A stretch of 64,000 bases of DNA from Pararge aegeria (GCF_905163445.1 NC_053200.1:13888001-13952000); one strand, 5' to 3'. Positions 19,480-29,584 are shown, counted from the stretch's first letter. Notes: generated from the letters alone by a model not told the origin. A program made the numbers and translations.

Positions 19480-22111
19480 TCATATTATATTTATTTATTT
19501 TATTTATTAAACTCTTTATTTGTATACCACAACATTTAAAATGTAACAAAAACAGAAACATCGAAAGAAGTAGTAATACAAAAGGCGGCCTTATCGCTTA
19601 ATAGCGATCTCTGCCAGGCAACCTTAGAATTAGGAAAAAAAAAAGAAGAGGAGAATAGACTGCTGGTGGTACAAATATTAAAATACATACATGCAAATAA
19701 CTACATGCCAATACATAAACTAGTGTGCACAAATAGATAAAAAGTAAATAATATAATAAATAAATAAATATAAAAATAAACTAATATATATAATAACAAC
19801 ACTTACATAATTAAATACTTTAACATACAATAAATGAGTAAGTACATATATACATACTATTAAAAGTCGTTAACAATATAATGGGCCTTAACTGCTCTTT
19901 TAAATATCGCCAGTGATTTGGATCGTCGTATGCTCAATGGAAGCGCATTCCACAATTCCACAGCTCGTACGCTAAACGAACGCTTATAAAATTTTGTCTT
20001 ATGATAAGGCATACACAGCGTCAGCGCACGGCACGATCTTACACCAGATTGCTCACCAAGAAAAGTGAACTTCTCTTTTAAATACGAGGGAGTATTTAGA
20101 TGAAATAACACACAGTACAGAAGAGAAAGTACATGCATATCCCGGCGACGACGAATAGGAAGCCACTTGAGTTTTTGTCGAAATACGGAAACATGGTCAT
20201 ATTTGCGAAGGCCAAATATGAACCGAATAGCCAGATTTTGAAGACGCTCAAGTTTATTAAGCTGATCCTCGGTCAGATTAAGAAAGCTTGCATCCGCATA
20301 ATCGAGAATAGATAGAAAAAGAGAATGTGCTAGCATAACTTTGGTCGGAATTGGAAGAAATGATTGCAGCCTTCGCAACGAGCTCATCGCCACAAACACT
20401 TTCTGACTCAGCTCTTTGACATGCACTGTCCATGACAATTCCCGGTCGAGGTATACACCAAGATCTTTCACAGAGTCACAAAAAGGAATAGCGATGCCAT
20501 TATAAATAACAGAAGGAATGCTCAGCCAATCAACCCTCGCGATCATTCCTGAGCTACCAATAACGATAGCTTTTGATTTTGCAGGATTGACCTTTAGCCC
20601 ATATTGCCTGCTCCACTCAGAAATTGCAGCCATATCATTATTTATAGCTGCAATAGCAGAACCAAGATTTTGAAGGGTAGATGAGCGATATATTTGGATA
20701 TCATCTGCATACATGTGATAGAGAGAAGAGATGTTTTGAGTAATAGAGTTAATGAAAATAGAAAAAAGTAAAGGAGATAACACGCCACCCTGAGGTACCC
20801 CAGCCGCTACATCACACCAAGACGAAAAGGACTCGTCAATCTGAATGCGCTGTCGACGGCCATTGAGGTAACTCCGAAACCAGTCTATTACTGATGGAGA
20901 TATGTTAATAGAGCGTAAAAGACTAAGCAAGATGTCAAAGTCAACTGTATTAAAGGCATTGCTAAAGTCAAGCAGAATAAGAATTGTTAGCTGCTTGTTA
21001 TCCATCGCCCATCGAATATCATCAGTTACTTTAGCAAGAGCAGTAGCCGTACTATGACCAGGACGAAAGCCAGATTGCAAAGAACTGAGAAGGTTATTCT
21101 TATTAAGAAAGAGACTAAGTTGTTGAGATACGAGTTTTTCAAGAACTTTTGAGAGAAATGGTAATATAGAAATGGGGCGAAAATCAGAAAACGATGAAGG
21201 GTTGTTTTTTTTAGGTAGAGGAATAATCTGAGCAAACTTCCATTCTTCAGGGAATTTGCTACAGAGAATGGAAGAGTTTAAGATATGGGTTAGAATAGGG
21301 GAAACAACGTCAAGAATTGGAATGATCATATTACGGGTAATGCTATCTACACCAACAGCATTCGATGCAATGGATATTATGCTCTTCTTAACATCACATT
21401 CAGTAAAAGACTCGAAGGTAAATGGTAAAAAGTTAGGAGTTGAGTGGGAAGAAAGAATACTAAGAGTACGTTCTTTATCGGAACTATTAATTGTATCAGA
21501 AGTAGAAAAATGTTTATTTAGGAGTTCGATATCAACGTTAATAGAAGATCTATGAGATGATTTACCAACTCCAAGAGACTCAAGAAACTTCCAGGTTTTA
21601 GCAGTGTCACCACTTTCAACAGACTTATGAATATGGCGTCGTTGAGCATCCCTACACAATGTATTACAGCGATTCCGTGCTTTATGATATTTTTCCCGGT
21701 TAGCGTCAGTATTATTTGTTTTGTATTTATATTTCGCCGCAATCTTTTTGTCCATTAAAATTTTTATCTCTTCTGATAACCAAGGCGCCGGTAGATGTTT
21801 CAGCTTGATTGGTCTTAACGGAGCATGCGTATCGTAGAGTTGCGTTATCAGGGAATTAAATATCTCAATTTTGCGGTCAACTGAGTCAACAGCAGCGATA
21901 GCCGCCCAGTCCAGATGACTAGCATCATCACACAAGCGACGGCTGTCAATTCCTCCAAAGTTACGCCGCAGAAGTACCCTCGATTTTGCTTCAAGTGGAC
22001 GTATTTTATATGAAAGATAAATCAAATCATGATAAGAAAATGCATCGGCAGGACACTGGCCATGCTTAAAGACGAAATCCGGAGAAGATACCATAATAAG
22101 GTCAAGAAGAG
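19480..22111 (-). mobile_element. LINE-C, 5'-truncated, inserted into LINE-B
   Basis: A minus-strand non-LTR retrotransposon of ~2.6 kb. The 3' end (plus side 19480) has an ATAAATAAA-type tail and a UTR that recurs at 35875-36215 and 51700-51880 (AAAGGCGGCC.T.TCGCTTAA). The 5' end (about 22111) is cut inside the endonuclease region. The LINE-B reading resumes immediately at 22112 with TAGTATTAAGGACTACGTC; the uninterrupted LINE-B at 44212-44551 shows that only 2-3 bp are shared at the break. Its long intact frame suggests a recent insertion. Confidence 0.85.
19860..22094 (-). CDS. LINE-C reverse transcriptase ORF (744 codons, truncated at N-terminus)
   Basis: This is an RNA-dependent DNA polymerase of a non-LTR retrotransposon, acting in target-primed reverse transcription. 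The first Met (22094) is only the first in the remaining frame. Upstream codons SLLDLI fit the last motif of an apurinic-type endonuclease domain, so most of that ~220-residue domain is missing. From residue 102, PAPWLSEEI is the linker typical of these proteins. RT motifs follow: PLPKKNNPSSFSDFRPIS (293-309), SGFRPGHSTATAL (341-353), LLDFSNAFNTVDF (374-386), AGVPQGGVLSPLLFS (431-445) and the catalytic YADD (462-465). A C-terminal conserved region ends WNALPLSIRRSKSLAIFK before VNDF-stop. The pattern suggests the CR1/L2/Jockey group rather than RTE or R2. There are no internal stops. Confidence 0.9.
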   Translation of the reverse strand: MVSSPDFVFKHGQCPADAFSYHDLIYLSYKIRPLEAKSRVLLRRNFGGIDSRRLCDDASHLDWAAIAAVDSVDRKIEIFNSLITQLYDTHAPLRPIKLKHLPAPWLSEEIKILMDKKIAAKYKYKTNNTDANREKYHKARNRCNTLCRDAQRRHIHKSVESGDTAKTWKFLESLGVGKSSHRSSINVDIELLNKHFSTSDTINSSDKERTLSILSSHSTPNFLPFTFESFTECDVKKSIISIASNAVGVDSITRNMIIPILDVVSPILTHILNSSILCSKFPEEWKFAQIIPLPKKNNPSSFSDFRPISILPFLSKVLEKLVSQQLSLFLNKNNLLSSLQSGFRPGHSTATALAKVTDDIRWAMDNKQLTILILLDFSNAFNTVDFDILLSLLRSINISPSVIDWFRSYLNGRRQRIQIDESFSSWCDVAAGVPQGGVLSPLLFSIFINSITQNISSLYHMYADDIQIYRSSTLQNLGSAIAAINNDMAAISEWSRQYGLKVNPAKSKAIVIGSSGMIARVDWLSIPSVIYNGIAIPFCDSVKDLGVYLDRELSWTVHVKELSQKVFVAMSSLRRLQSFLPIPTKVMLAHSLFLSILDYADASFLNLTEDQLNKLERLQNLAIRFIFGLRKYDHVSVFRQKLKWLPIRRRRDMHVLSLLYCVLFHLNTPSYLKEKFTFLGEQSGVRSCRALTLCMPYHKTKFYKRSFSVRAVELWNALPLSIRRSKSLAIFKRAVKAHYIVNDF

Positions 22112-22420
22112 AATAGTATTAAGGACTACGTCAACGATAAAAATGCTTGGGTGTAAATTATTGCTCTAAGCAGGTTGCTTCTTTAATAGTTTTAAAAGAC
22201 AATTTGAGATGGTGATAACAAAAAAAAATAACAACTGGCTAAGTTTGTTGTGGGCTTCTTTAGGGCGCGTTTGAAACCTTCGTAGCTTTAGTTTTAAGCT
22301 GACGTATTTAGTTATCGCCATCAACTCACTCCTATGTCATATTTTATATACGCATCCAAAGTGCCATCTATGTGCCTATTTGAATAAAGAAATATTTGAC
22401 TTTGACTTTGACTTTGATTA
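22112..22420 (+). mobile_element. LINE-B 3' end, right half of interrupted copy
   Basis: Continues the LINE-B frame broken at 19479: TAGTATTAAGGACTACGTCA corresponds to YSIKDYVND. Then come the 3' UTR (GAGATGGTGATAACAAAAAA, GGCTAAGTTTGTTGTGGGC) and the (GACTTT)n tail at 22397-22418. Confidence 0.85.
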
Positions 22421-22692
22421 TCGCACCCTTATTAACTAACACTCAAACTAATCGATGACAATGCGGGTGTTATATTGACTAACTAACCAATTAATATGTC
22501 TTAGTAGTTCAAGGAGGGCCGGAAATTCGATTGATCCCCTATTAATGAAAGGTTTATTAGAGACAAGTGGTTGATTAAAGTTGTACTTTTATTTATGCAA
22601 TCTTATATACATATTATTATTATTTGCATAATTAAATAGGCTTTATTGACGTCGCATTGTCATCTGATGATATTCTATATGGGGCCAAGCAT

Positions 22693-22985
22693 TGAATTAA
22701 AAACATACAGAATGCTCATTAAGTTATTGTATGCAGTGCATTGTGTCAAAATACATTAAACGCCGCGCACAGGTCTCACTTTACACCCATGGAATGTTGC
22801 TGGCTCCCAAACTTTTTCACATTTTATGATGAACGCTTAGAACATAAGACGTAAAATAAACCTGCTAAATGGTAAAAGTGTCTAACCGTCTGTTCGAGAA
22901 ACCATTCCAAAGTGGAGTGGGTTTGGATGCTTCAATAAAAGTCGTGTACCGTTTTCGGTGTCTTAATTTTGTGGCTCTATGTAGT
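22693..22985 (+). repeat. M5 MITE-like repeat, longest copy
   Basis: Left end GAATTAAAAACATACAGAA resembles the complement of the right ends of other M5 copies (CACAGAATTAAAAACCTACA at 43392). That gives terminal inverted repeats of about 20 bp. The interior, GTATGCAGTGCATTG to CCAAAGTGGAGTGGG, matches 6320-6585. Length about 290 bp, no coding capacity. Confidence 0.5.
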
Positions 22986-23206
22986 AATACAGTATGCGAT
23001 TGAAAATTCATTAAACAAACCGATGACAATGCGGGTGTTTTTATAGATTATCTAACAAGTTGATATGCCTTATTAATTCCAGAGTGGAATTAAATCCGTT
23101 TAACTCAATTTTGATACAGTTTGAATGGCACTAATAAATGGTTGTTCGGCGCGGTGTTATGAAATTGGCAGTTGTCTAGCCCCGTGCCTCTGAGAGCATG
23201 CTATAA

Positions 23207-23885
23207 CCACAGAGCAAAAACGGAACCGAGGCAAAGCTTCGTACAAGAGCGCTACGATAGGTACACTACCACAAGCTTGAGGCGCGTGTGTACGTGAGCA
23301 CAGGCGCTACGTCGCGTACGGAGAGAAATCGGTTTATACCGGCTCGGCCTGTGCTCAAGCTCAGGGGCTGCAGTACACGTCGCGCGTCGTGTTTTCATTT
23401 AATTTAATGATAATAATTAAATAATTTAAATAGTGTTTAAATGTAATTTCATAATACCTAGTGTTTTGATATAAAAGTATAAATATGGTTTACTATACAG
23501 TGTGTATGAACAATAATAGAAATAAAAAAAACACGTCATTTTTTAGCTATCCCAAATGTAAAAATACCTTAATGTTTCAATAAATATTTCTTTTACATCT
23601 TGTATTTTCTCGTTATTGAAGTGAAAAGTTGTATGTATCACGCGATGGCAAAGTTTTTTGTTTCTTGTGGCTTGGAATGCCTCACTAGACTCAGGATTCT
23701 AATTTACCTAATTTACCTTTGCTCGAATCCTTCACTAACTCGGGATTAAAACAAACTATGCCATCTTGTTGAACAAATAACTATTGTTTATTAAATTGTA
23801 TCCTCCTGTGCCAACCCTACCAAATAGGTATACATTTTTCTCGCTTCTTAGAAGCTTTGACTCCGTTCCGTTTCTCCTTTGTGCT
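23207..23885. mobile_element. TIR DNA element, near-clean copy
   Basis: About 680 bp bounded by inverted repeats. CCACAGAGCAAAAACGGAAC (from 23207) continues to AGCTTC, and the right end, read in complement, is GCACAAAGGAGAAACGGAAC continuing to AGCTTC; about 28 of 34 positions match. Both outer flanks carry TA. There is no coding frame. The same element in reverse, with insertions, is at 45415-46959, which confirms the ends. The superfamily is not identified; TA flanks would allow Tc1/mariner-like. Confidence 0.65.
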
Positions 23886-24159
23886 ATAACTCTCAAAAGT
23901 TCACTGTAGGTATAACTGTTTCCAAGTATAGTTGGTAAACATTATTAGAAACACATCGATGAAACAGCAGTGGTTGTAGAGACAAATCATGTTTGCGTAA
24001 GACTAGACTACTTTCACTTTCATACACGTTTGCAATAGTAATGCATCCAAAGTCCGTACTAATACATATTATTATTATAATGCGAAAGTATATTGGAATG
24101 GAAGCAGGCGTCATTTTACGGAAGATAGGCTTGATTTAGCTTGATTAATTTTTCATGTG

Positions 24160-24400
24160 ACCACTCTATTAGGTACGCGTCGCGTAGCGTAGGTACTATG
24201 CGCGTGTCGGTCTTTTATCTTCAATAGGGATGTCATAAGTAAATATTTAATATTTTTTGAAATCGTTTGTGTGGAAAAATAAATATGCTAGGTTTGATTT
24301 AATATTTGTACAGGGTGATTTCTTATGAAATATACTTATGCATCGTTCAACCTCATTTCTTAGTTCGGTTATACGTTGCATAATTTTTTAACCTGTAAAC
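24160..24400 (+). repeat. R3 interspersed repeat
   Basis: Right half of R3: TATTAGGTACGCGTCGCGTAG, GCGCGTGTCGGTCTTTTATC, GTACAGGGTGATTTCTTATG and TTATGCATCGTTCAACC, then a cut end near 24390. Confidence 0.6.
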
Positions 24401-24539
24401 TCCACACACACAAAAACACTGCTATTCATGAACAGCCTACAGATAATTTAGATCGAATATATTATTGTATAATCTAATATATATATAAAAAGCTTGGGTA
24501 TAAATTCCTCTAACTTCATAGCTAAATATTAACTAGACT

Positions 24540-24740
24540 GTCAGATGGTGATAACAAAAAAAACTGGCTAAGTTTGTTGTAAGCTCTTTTTAGAACAGGG
24601 CGCGTTTGGAACCCTCCTAGCTTTAGTTTTAAGTTAACGAATGCAGTTATCACCATCACTAACATTTAGTGTAAAATGTTAAACGTATGAACGCTTCATA
24701 ATGCCTCTGATAAGGTCTTCATGAAGGTCACCAAGAAATA
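24540..24740 (+). mobile_element. LINE-B-related 3' end
   Basis: AGATGGTGATAACAAAAAAA, CTGGCTAAGTTTGTTGTAAG, GGGCGCGTTTGGAACCCTCC and TTATCACCATCACTAACATT are followed by CTCTGATAAGGTCTTCATGAA. This ending differs from the GACTTT copies and matches 50707-50790 and 41560-41735, so it is a subfamily. Confidence 0.7.
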
Positions 24741-25510
24741 GGAGATTGTCAGTGTGAAAAAAAATTGAAACGCTATTTTGTGGTGGCGGCCATCTTGAAA
24801 TTTGTCATATTGACTACCTAGTATTCTACCAGTCAAGATCTTCTAATAGATAATGTAATTGAAGATGAAGGTTTATATGCAGTATATATAATATGACTAG
24901 CTGTTGCCCGCGACTTCGTCAGCGTTTGATTTTGTTTTTAAAGTATTCAGTATCGCTAAGCCTTAAATGTGTATAGTAGTATATATATATAACATGTGAC
25001 TGTCAATTAATTTTAGACAAAAAATTTGCAACAAAATAAAATTGCGACTATAATTAAAGATCTAAACTACCCTATCTCTTAAGTTGGACCAGACTGCTCA
25101 CGGAGTGCCAATTTAATTTAAAATCGGTTAAGTAGTTTAAGAGTCCATCGCGGACAAACATCGTGACAGGAGATTTATATATATTAAGATAGGAGGTAAA
25201 ATCCAAGAAATTCTAAGCGTTGTAATTTTATGTGACAAATGTAAATAAAAAACCTGAACCCTAAGACACCTGAACCTGAACCTAAAAAAAAAAAAAAAAC
25301 CTGAACCATATTGAGGGGATTGTGAATAAAGAAATTAAAACGCCATTTTGTGGTGGCAGCCATCTTGGATTTGAAATTGGTCTTAGTGACTAGTATCTAC
25401 TAGTTAAGCTATTTCATTTGATATCCATATTGAGGAAGTTTTAAAAAATAACATAAACCGCCTTTTTGTGGTTGCGGCCATCTTGGACTTGGTCATAGTG
25501 GCAGCACCCT
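24735..25510 (+). repeat. Three units with GGTGGCGGCCATCTTG core
   Basis: The core CGC.ATTTTGTGGTGGCGGCCATCTTG occurs at about 24772, 25350 and 25468. Each is followed by a GTCATA.TGAC and CTAG.AT.CTA-type segment. The first is separated from the others by a Helitron-like segment (24895-25190) and a CCTGAACC-rich microsatellite (about 25250-25305). It probably began as a tandem array of ~130-bp units. Confidence 0.5.
24895..25190 (-). mobile_element. Helitron-like element (minus)
   Basis: Plus strand starts GACTAGCTGTTGCCCGCGAC, the complement of a GC hairpin plus CTAG. It continues through CCTTAAATGTGTATAG and ends in a TATATATATTAAGATAGGA stretch typical of the 5' side of such elements. 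Confidence 0.45.
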
Positions 25511-26059
25511 TATAGTGTAGATTTTCGATAATATCAAAGTTATTACCAATTAAAAATAATTTACAGGCGCATCCCAACCAAACATTCTTCCAGTAAAACC
25601 ACCGTCGCTTGGTAAATAAAAATCTTGTGATGATAGCGACGTATAATTAATTTCAAGGATTCTACTAAACTAATTTAAATAAATGATTATCGGCATCCGT
25701 ATATTTAGTTCTGAGAATTCGTTGAGTGATTCATTTTAAAATAACTCTAGAATTCATTTCGTATCTACCTAGCTGTATATAGTGACTTCGCACGGGTTAG
25801 TTTCTTGTTTTTTTAAATAACTCGGAATGCCATAGCCAAAGCCACTAACCAGACAAACTGGCATTTAACAAATTTTTGAGATAGACTGTATTTACGCACA
25901 ATATGGTATATTTATCAATTAGTCAATACAGGTGTACAGGGTGTAGAGGGTACATTGCCCAAGATCTGTTTGGTGTGGAGTATAAGGATTGAAGAAATTA
26001 TAAATTACATCATACAGATTCACCCGCTTTTCGCGGAGTATAGCAAATTAAGCTTAATT

Positions 26060-26420
26060 TTCATAAGGACACATGGTTCTTTTGTAGGATTTGTTCCTTG
26101 CATGCCCTGGGAGGTCTTGCTCTGTCTATGTGGTTTCCACTAACTATCAGTTGGATCCATCTGGTTGGTCCATCAATTATCACTATACAAAAAAAAACTG
26201 AAAAAACTTTTACAACAATACCTAAGCCTAAGGCTAATAGCTTAGGTAACAAAGGACTTCAATTCAGAGACCAAATGAAAACCGTGGCAGTCGCATTCCT
26301 CCTGTATCTGTTGACTGGGTTGATTGACTGCTCCTGTTCAACATTACACTAAGCAACGCAGCGGGTAGCGAGCAGGGCAGGGAGCTAATCTAACGCCATT
26401 CAGTGTGCAAGTACAATAAA
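26060..26420. repeat. R8 repeat
   Basis: Aligns with 38830-39165: GGTTTCCACT..CTATCAGTTGGATCCATC..GGTTGGTCC versus GGTTTTCTAC..AGCATCATTGTGGCCATT..TTGGTTCGTCC, and both hold a TTGACTGCTC block. This is an old dispersed element. The plus-strand open frames here (25955-26143, 26098-26352) are repeat noise. Confidence 0.35.
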
Positions 26421-26823
26421 CGGGTTAGAGAGCCGTTTGATTCTAATTTATAATAGAATCCCAGAAAACATTTAAATGATACAACTTATTAAACTGGGAA
26501 ATAAATTTTTAAAATAGTTAAATTTTTATTATTAAACGGTCTGCCTCTCTACTACCCCAATTGCTGCGCCCTAACAGGGTTTTCATAACAACGGCTCTTG
26601 ATAATTGTGATTATAAACAATGTATGAGTAATTTAATGTGAAATGCAAATAGATTGAAATTGAAATCGAAATTGATAATATATCGTGTCAAAGCAATTAG
26701 CTCGGACCTGGTTGGATCAAAATTTTAAACAAAATCGTGTATTCCTTTGCCCGGTTTCCCGGTATATGGTATATACAGTGAGGGTACATCTTCGCATTGA
26801 AATCTTCACTACATAAAACTAAC

Positions 26824-26941
26824 CAGCAAACTGTTTCAATGTCTGTCGTTCCCCAAGTGCCTCTCTTGCCTTGTTCAACACAGACACAACTGCATCCACC
26901 GCTTGATCCTCATATGACTATATTTCAGGAATGGCTTCCAT
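26824..26941 (-). pseudogene. Second copy of the small-gene first exon, with stop codon
   Basis: On the minus strand, 26917-26824 encodes SYEDQAVDAVVSVLNKAR, then EALGERQTLKQFA, ending G|GTTAGT in phase 1. The exon at 32641-32527 has the same structure and phase. Only two residues differ in this block (R to K, T to A) while many codons differ at third positions. That pattern fits long purifying selection on both copies. Upstream, ATG at 26941 reads MEAIPEI and then TAG, exactly where the other copy has Met (MNIPYIM). So this copy has a premature stop unless translation starts elsewhere or ATATAG is a splice acceptor. Matching exons 2 and 3 for this copy were not found. Confidence 0.6.
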
Positions 26942-27208
26942 AACGTTAATTATTTTTTTATGGTTTTCTATTTATTTGCTTTGTTTATTTTACGTCGGAT
27001 TTGACAAAGTTACTGTCAAAGTTTGAGGACTGAGCAATTGAGTAATTACCCTATCGACTTTTGCGCAATCTGGCGTATATTGAGATTACACGCAGACGCA
27101 GGTAAGTTTGACCGTGGCTATAAAAATATATTTACTATAATAGATGCCAATTAAAATGAATTCACATAACAATACAACAACAATGATCATCATACAAATA
27201 AATTATAG

Positions 27209-27343
27209 TCAAAACATGTAAATCCCCTCGATTCGTCTAAAGAGTTTAATTTTCATCTGTATGACAGCGAGGATCCAGTCGGGTACCAACATCACGAAGC
27301 GCACATCGTGGTCAACGCGATGGCCTTCGATCCTGAACGTCAT
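27209..27343 (-). CDS. Unknown 146-aa protein, exon 3 (last)
   Basis: The acceptor is TTATTTTTCAG|ATGACG on the minus strand, at 27343, in phase 0, matching the phase-0 end of exon 2. It encodes MTFRIEGHRVDHDVRFVML, then VPDWILAVIQMKIKLF and RRIEGIYMF, and stops with TGA. The segment mixes charged and hydrophobic residues; FVMLVPDWILAVI is hydrophobic but short for a membrane span. I recognise no domain. No AATAAA was found close downstream. The stop and last codons are intact. Confidence 0.6.
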   Translation of the reverse strand: MTFRIEGHRVDHDVRFVMLVPDWILAVIQMKIKLFRRIEGIYMF

Positions 27344-27892
27344 CTGAAAAATAAGCGTAGCATGTAGCTTTAACCGAAGTTTTGCGCGCACGCAATCGAG
27401 AGTCCTTTCCACATCTGAATCATCATAGTAAAATCCTTTGTTTGAACTGATTTAAATTTCAAAAACGTTCTGCCAAAAGCTCTTGCAGAAGAATTGTAGG
27501 TAAATTTGAGCTTTAATTCCATAAAAATAAGATCCATTTCACTTTAATGTTTAAGTAGTTTTGTTACTAGTAAACGACTTTTCGATTGCGAGCAAGCAAA
27601 CCTTGTACCAAGCGTACAAGTTAATAGCCTGACTTGAGTAGATTAAATTTCAGAACTTTATAGTTTTATTATTTTTAATATTTGGATAACAACAAAATAT
27701 GAATGTAACTCATTATATTATTAAGATCTTCATCTGAACTATATAAAAATATGATTTATTGATTTATGCAAACTAAAACGCGGCCTAGAATGCTATCATA
27801 CCGTGAGGGCTCTACGCACGGACAGCGACAAATTTAACAATAAATTTAAAATCAATACAGTTTTCTTTTTGTGTATAACTTACCGATTAAAT

Positions 27893-28150
27893 TTTTTTTT
27901 ATTCCAATAAAGTTAGCCCTCGACTGCAATCTCACCTGGTGGTCAGTGATGATTCATTCCAAGAAGGTAGCAGACTAACCTGTTAGGAAGTATTGTAGGC
28001 ATACTCGGTGCACTCGCACCACTAGCAGGCCGCCAAGGTAGCAACCTTGGCGGCCTGCTAAGCTTCTGGACTGTGCTAGTCTGACTGGAGTGATCCAGCG
28101 GGGAGCCGCATTAGCAGCTACGCGTTCAACGGACGGTTAAGGCCAACCAA
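27893..28150 (-). mobile_element. SINE-3 (minus) with internal hairpin
   Basis: Starts AATAAAGTTAGCCCTCGACTGC and ACTAACCTGTTAGGAAGTA in SINE-3 reverse order. The remainder, from 28023, departs from other copies and contains a strong GC-rich inverted repeat, so this copy is chimeric or rearranged. Confidence 0.55.
28023..28060. repeat. GC-rich perfect inverted repeat, 17-bp arms
   Basis: TAGCAGGCCGCCAAGGT (28023-28039), spacer AGCA, then its exact complement (28044-28060). It is much more GC-rich than its neighbourhood and would form a stable hairpin. Confidence 0.8.
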
Positions 28151-28454
28151 GTACGGAGACAAGTCTAACTAACTAAACTAGCCACAATATTCATAGTTAT
28201 GGTATCACCATGTTTATATACCATTATGTGCCACCACACAAGTGGTGGTAACATATATATTGCTCAATTATAACTGTACCTAAATTTATGTGGCTAAAAT
28301 TCATTGAATCATTCACAACCTACCGTCGGCACTCCTCTGAACTCCGGTGGATCTATTTGCCTGTCTTCTACTCTGAAGAATACCGATGCCGTAGCCTGAG
28401 GTATTGGATATTCGGGCGTCGGCTGGCTGAAGACAGCCTAGAAATTAAAGAAAA

Positions 28455-28535
28455 AAGGGGCGGCGTGGTGGACTATGTTAGAGGAAACCCGTGCCCTGTA
28501 GTGGGTCGGTAATGGGTTGATATGATGATAAAAAA
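28455..28535 (+). mobile_element. SINE-2 tail fragment
   Basis: GGCGGCGTGGTGGACTATG, AGAGGAAACCCGTGCCCTGT and GTAATGGGTTGATATGATGA match the last third of SINE-2. The preceding 28288-28454 open frame is not supported as a gene. Confidence 0.65.
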
Positions 28536-28859
28536 AAATCTAAACACTATGCCCATTGCTATTTTCCACGTTATTGTAGTGCATCTGAAATGTTCGCGAG
28601 GGCTCATATTTTGCCATCAGAAAAAAGCGAATACCATTCTTGATGAAAAGAACGTCGGTAAGCAGTAGCAGCATTCTGAAGGCATTAACAAATAGATACG
28701 ACTCTCCAATTTACAAGCTATTACCTCCATGTAGGGCTGCGTGGAGGCAGAAATTCTAATTTGTAATTAAGTATTTTCTATATTTAATTTATATACATAT
28801 ATATATTTTGTATAAACGATAGGCCAGCGCTTGACGACAATCATGCCCGTTAGAAAATG

Positions 28860-29270
28860 ATGAGGTCTAGGTTGGAACACGCTTGTCTAGAAGAAGCCTA
28901 TTCACTCTAGCCTTGAAGATAACCAAATTATACTTGGCAGGAAACACAGTTGCCGGGAGGGCGTTCCACATCTTAGCGGTGCGTATCAGAAACGTGGATG
29001 AAAAACGTTTCGTGCGTGTTGATGGAATATCAACCACATAAGGATGCCACTGCTCACGGTGTCTCGCTGTAACGGGGAAGGAGGAACAAGATTGTGAAGT
29101 TACTAGCACACTAACCGAAGTATGTAGGTAAAAAACCGATAAACAGGCAACATTGCGCCAGTCTCCAGGACTATGTAGTTTCGCCTTTGTTACCGATTTG
29201 TCACCTATAATTCTCCTGGCGCGACGATCCACCGAATCTAAAGCTTCAAGCTGGTACTTGGCAGATATCT
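28860..29270 (-). pseudogene. LINE-D reverse transcriptase C-terminus
   Basis: Minus-strand frame: DRRARRIIGDKSVTKAKL, then DWRNVACLSVFYLHTS, then RTKRFSSTFLIRTAKMWNAL, PATVFPAKYNLVIFKARVN and LLLDKR. The layout (RRA.RI.GD, R.VA.LSVFY, F.P......WN.LP..VFP..Y....FK) is the standard C-terminal region of a Jockey/CR1-type LINE protein. One or more frame slips lie in the middle, where the HPHHLD-type block should be. Its 3' end (28860-28920) is the unoccupied relative of the hAT insertion site at 63533. Confidence 0.7.
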
Positions 29271-29373
29271 CATGTAAGTTATTTGATTTAGTTTTTGATT
29301 ATTACTGGTTTTAATTATTCTGTTATATAACAGTGCAGATGGGTCAGAGTTACCAAATAAAAATTATTATTAC

Positions 29374-29564
29374 CTCGAAATAATAGTACTGAGAGCATTC
29401 GTCTTTAGAACTGCCAATGTACTTTAGAAAGTACATTAAATCGTCCGTGAGATTCCATTTCTTCTCGATAGCGTTTCTTATCAGTTCTTCACTTGTGATC
29501 ACTAAAGGGCATTTGAGGGTTGTTAGGGCCACCTTCGCTTTTGGAGAGAAGCCGTCGCGACTTG
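29374..29564 (-). CDS. Unknown 146-aa protein, exon 2
   Basis: The minus-strand acceptor GCCTTTCAG|CA opens the exon at 29564. The first two bases complete the split codon from exon 1 (G|CA, Ala). The exon then encodes SRDGFSPKAKVALTTLKCPL, VITSEELIRNAIEKKW, NLTDDLMYFLKYIGSS and KDECSQYYYFE. It ends GAG|GTAATA in phase 0 at 29374. There are 63 full codons without a stop, and both splice sites agree with exon 3. No known domain was recognised. Charged helical stretches around EELIRNAIEKKW suggest a soluble protein. Confidence 0.65.
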
Positions 29565-29584
29565 CTGAAAGGCAAATGTCATCA

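Noticed and set aside
20133..21742. Plus- and minus-strand small frames inside 19.9-22.1 kb
   Set aside because: They are alternate-frame readings of the 744-codon LINE-C reverse transcriptase.
25955..26352. Overlapping plus-strand frames with hydrophobic stretches at 26 kb
   Set aside because: They fall in a repeat (R8) that recurs at 38.8-39.2 kb without the frame.
26998..27115. Plus-strand exon ending CAG|GTAAGT near 27.1 kb
   Set aside because: The donor is good, but the sequence before it has stops in all frames I read and no acceptor or partner; at best an untranslated exon, not supported enough to list.
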